A DNA stretch of 64,000 bases from Limnoglobus roseus (GTDB lineage Bacteria > Planctomycetota > Planctomycetia > Gemmatales > Gemmataceae), in NCBI RefSeq assembly GCF_008254045.1, contig NZ_CP042425.1, positions 8,384,163-8,448,162 of the forward strand, given 5' to 3'. The position numbers and the translations under genes are program-made. Every line of letters begins with the position of its first letter. Within the stretch, counting starts at the first letter, position 1. A model generated the notes under the pieces. That model saw nothing but the letters and a program-made list of their open reading frames with translations, was not told the DNA's origin and did no database searches. This document shows, piece after piece, positions 61,767 through 64,000 of this stretch.

Positions 61767-64000
61767 CACACGTCCTCCCCGTCGAGCCAGTTCGGGCCGG
61801 CGGACACGTCCACCCGTAGCGGCACGGTCAGGGCCATCGCTCCGATCATCTCCTCGCGGACGGCGGCGGCCACCGCCTTCAGTTCCGCCGGCGGCACCTC
61901 GAACACCAGTTCGTCGTGGACGCTCAGCAGCATCTTCGACTGCCACTTCTCGGCCTTGCCACGGCGGTAGAGGGCGAGCATCGCAAGCTTCATCAGGTCG
62001 GCGGCGGAGCCTTGAATCTCCATGTTGATGGCTTCGCGCTCGGCCCCGTTCCGCTGCTGGTAGGTCGAGTTCGGCCGGATCGCCGACGGGTCGAAGGTTC
62101 GCCACCGGCCGAGAACGGTCGAAACCCGCCCCGTCTGCCGGGCGGTTGCGAGCAGGTTATCCTGGTAGGCCAACACCTTCGCGTAGCGGGCGAAGTAGGC
62201 GTCAATGAACGTCTCAGCCTCCTGTCTGGGAATCTTCAGCCGCACCGCGAGGCCGGAGGCGCTCATGCCGTAGAGGACCCCGAAGTTCACCGTCTTCGCC
62301 ACGCGGCGCTGATCGCCGCTGACCTCGGCTTCGGGCACCTTGAAGATCTCGGCGGCGACGGCGGTGTGCACGTCCCGGTCGGCGGCGAAGGCGTCGCGGA
62401 GGGCTTCGTCGCCGCAGAAGTGGGCGAGCAACCGTAATTCGATCTGCGAGTAGTCGGCCGTCAGAAGCACCCACCCGGGCGGCGGGATGAACGCCTGCCG
62501 AATCTGCCGGCCCTGATCGGTCCGCATCGGGATGTTTTGCAGGTTCGGGTCGGACGAACTCAGCCGCCCGGTACTCGCCACCGTCTGGTTGAACGACGTG
62601 TGAACGCGGCCGGTCTTCGGGTTCACGAGCGCCGGCAGGGCATCGACGTAGGTGCCCTTCAGCTTGGCAATCTGCCGGTGGTCGATGATCTTCGTCGGCA
62701 GTTCGTAACCCAGGGCGGCGAGACGTTCGAGCGATTCCTGGTCGGTACTCGGCTCGTTCGTCGTGCCGGTCCGCTTCTGCACGGGCAACTTCATCTGATC
62801 GAACAGGATTTCCCGCAGTTGTTTCGGCGAGGCGATGTTGAACGGCCGACCGGCGAGGGCGTGAATCTCGTCCTGCGTGTCGCGGAGTTGAGCGTCCATC
62901 TCCTTGCTAATCTTGGCGAGCATCGCCACGTCGATCAGAACGCCGTGGTACTCCATCTCGGCGAGCACGTCGATCAGCGGAATCTCGACATCGTCGTACA
63001 GCTTCTTCAACTTCTGTTCGACGAGTTCCGCTTCGAGCACGTCGGCCAAGCGGATTGCGGCGTCGGCGTCCTCGGCGGCGTAGGCGCACGCCTTCGTGAC
63101 CGGCACGTCGGCCATGCTGATCTGCTTCTTCCCCTTGCCGATGAGTTCGGTGATCGAGATGTTCTCGTGGCCGAAGTACGTCCGCGTCAGGTCGTCGAGG
63201 TTGTGCGTCCGCTCGCCGGCGTGCAAGAGGTAATGCGCGATCATCGGATCACCGGCGACGCCCTTCAACGTGATGCCGTTGGAGCGGAAGACGAGCAAGT
63301 CGTACTTGATGTTCTGGTTGACCTTCGCGACGGCCGGGTCTTCGAGGATCGGCTTCAACGCCGTCAGCGTCGCCGCCGGGTCAAGTTTCGGGTCGGTAGC
63401 CGGACCACGAATGGCGAGGTAGAAGCCTTCCTCCGGCTTCCACGACACGGCGATGCCGACGATCTCTGCGAGGATCGGGTCGAGGCTCGTCGTCTCCAGG
63501 TCGATGGCGAACCGCTTCTGCTTTCGCAACTCGGCGAGGAACGTCTGGAAGTCGGCTTCCGTCGCGACGAGGCGGTAATCGCTCTTCCAGTTGTCCGGCG
63601 GCTTCGGTGGCGCGACCGGAACCTCGCCGTCGGATTCGATCTGATCGAACAGCGTCGCACCGGCCTGAACCTTCGGCGGCTTCCCCGCCTTGGCCGGTTT
63701 GACGGCCTTCGTCGGTTTCGCTTCACCGATGCTTTCGAGGATGGCCGCGTTCTTCTCCTGGCCGCCCTGGGTGAGGGTGGCCCGCACGCGGTTGGCGAAC
63801 CCCTTGAAGTCGAACTGCTGGAACAGTTCCAACAACCGCGGGCCGTCCCACTCGCGGCGTTTCCAGTTCTCCCAGTCGAACTCCACCGGGGCGTCGGTGC
63901 GGAGCGTTACGAGCGTCTTGCTCTTTTGCAGGTTGCCGTTCGCGATGGCGGCCTTGAACGCCTCCTTCACTTTCGGCCCGCCGAGTTCGTCCGCGTGGGC
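61766..64000 (-). CDS. polA: DNA polymerase I, 5' part outside the window
   Basis: About 744 residues visible; the frame is open to the window edge (AHADELGGPK before the GTG at 63970), so the start and the 5' nuclease domain lie beyond it. The 3'-5' exonuclease domain has FAIDLETTSLDPI with the D-x-E pair and a YAAEDADAAIRLAD end with the metal-binding Asp, so proofreading should be active. Polymerase motifs: A in LTADYSQIELRLLAHF, B in RRVAKTVNFGVLYG, C in LLSVHDELVFEV. Acts in repair and Okazaki fragment processing. First gene of a set with Uma2, coaE and rho. Confidence 0.95.
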   Translation of the reverse strand, partial: AHADELGGPKVKEAFKAAIANGNLQKSKTLVTLRTDAPVEFDWENWKRREWDGPRLLELFQQFDFKGFANRVRATLTQGGQEKNAAILESIGEAKPTKAVKPAKAGKPPKVQAGATLFDQIESDGEVPVAPPKPPDNWKSDYRLVATEADFQTFLAELRKQKRFAIDLETTSLDPILAEIVGIAVSWKPEEGFYLAIRGPATDPKLDPAATLTALKPILEDPAVAKVNQNIKYDLLVFRSNGITLKGVAGDPMIAHYLLHAGERTHNLDDLTRTYFGHENISITELIGKGKKQISMADVPVTKACAYAAEDADAAIRLADVLEAELVEQKLKKLYDDVEIPLIDVLAEMEYHGVLIDVAMLAKISKEMDAQLRDTQDEIHALAGRPFNIASPKQLREILFDQMKLPVQKRTGTTNEPSTDQESLERLAALGYELPTKIIDHRQIAKLKGTYVDALPALVNPKTGRVHTSFNQTVASTGRLSSSDPNLQNIPMRTDQGRQIRQAFIPPPGWVLLTADYSQIELRLLAHFCGDEALRDAFAADRDVHTAVAAEIFKVPEAEVSGDQRRVAKTVNFGVLYGMSASGLAVRLKIPRQEAETFIDAYFARYAKVLAYQDNLLATARQTGRVSTVLGRWRTFDPSAIRPNSTYQQRNGAEREAINMEIQGSAADLMKLAMLALYRRGKAEKWQSKMLLSVHDELVFEVPPAELKAVAAAVREEMIGAMALTVPLRVDVSAGPNWLDGEDV

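Overview
The window is a compact, GC-rich stretch (roughly two thirds G+C by eye) of a bacterial chromosome. It most likely comes from a planctomycete, and the gene content fits the Gemmataceae best. Pointers are the two very large secreted proteins that share an N-terminal LExRxTPA motif, two Uma2-type nucleases, two PQQ-like beta-propeller proteins that begin with a WxQFRGPxG motif, a DUF6807/PmoA-like protein, a Ser/Thr kinase with a long N-terminal preamble and a membrane anchor, and a GyrA with the SIAGLPPAAxRYTEARL active-site block. Species cannot be named from sequence alone.

Layout. 1-1.2 kb: 3' part of an adenylate-kinase-like NMP kinase. 1.3-11.3 kb (minus): a 3355-residue secreted mosaic (FG-GAP propeller, RTX-like segments, parallel beta-helix, tandem repeats, three FDFG/GYGW modules, C-terminal metzincin-like domain). 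11.3-11.7 kb: the only gene-free stretch over 300 bases, AT-rich, holding divergent promoters. 11.7-20.6 kb: sialate O-acetylesterase, DadA-like oxidoreductase, Uma2, DUF6807, pterin dehydratase, pyrE, YciI, then a five-gene minus-strand cluster of a methyltransferase and small proteins. 20.7-30 kb: gntK, ferritin-like protein, gatB, SDR39U1-type protein, fumC, a two-gene secreted beta-propeller operon and a small thioredoxin-like pair. 30-43 kb: housekeeping core with der, gyrA, trpC, tRNA-Gly, tig, two clpP genes and hemW. 43-49.4 kb: a secreted protein with a Val/Pro/Asp repeat, pyk and a beta-propeller carrying two EF-hands. 49.4-56.6 kb: Ser/Thr kinase, mgtE and an mlaE-mlaF-mlaD lipid-transport operon. 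56.6-64 kb (minus): a DnaJ-type zinc-motif protein, a lipoprotein overlapping ribH, rho, and the overlapping set polA-Uma2-coaE, with polA running off the window end.

Most genes sit in short operons with 1-4 base overlaps (TGATG, ATGA or GTGA). Convergent pairs are separated by near-perfect hairpins, or by nothing (mlaD and its convergent neighbour have abutting stop codons). There is no insertion sequence, prophage, CRISPR array or rRNA. The least explained features are (i) a set of related intergenic palindromes (25.2, 32.8, 41.7 and 43.0 kb) plus two larger unrelated palindromes (13.3 and 55.0 kb), (ii) a perfect palindrome over the start of a lipoprotein gene after clpP2, (iii) a Uma2-type nuclease translationally coupled between polA and coaE, and (iv) the modular giant protein. 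I found no gene cluster that reads clearly as a new defence or secretion system. The polA-Uma2-coaE arrangement and the 18.6-20.6 kb cluster of small proteins are the best candidates for new biology.
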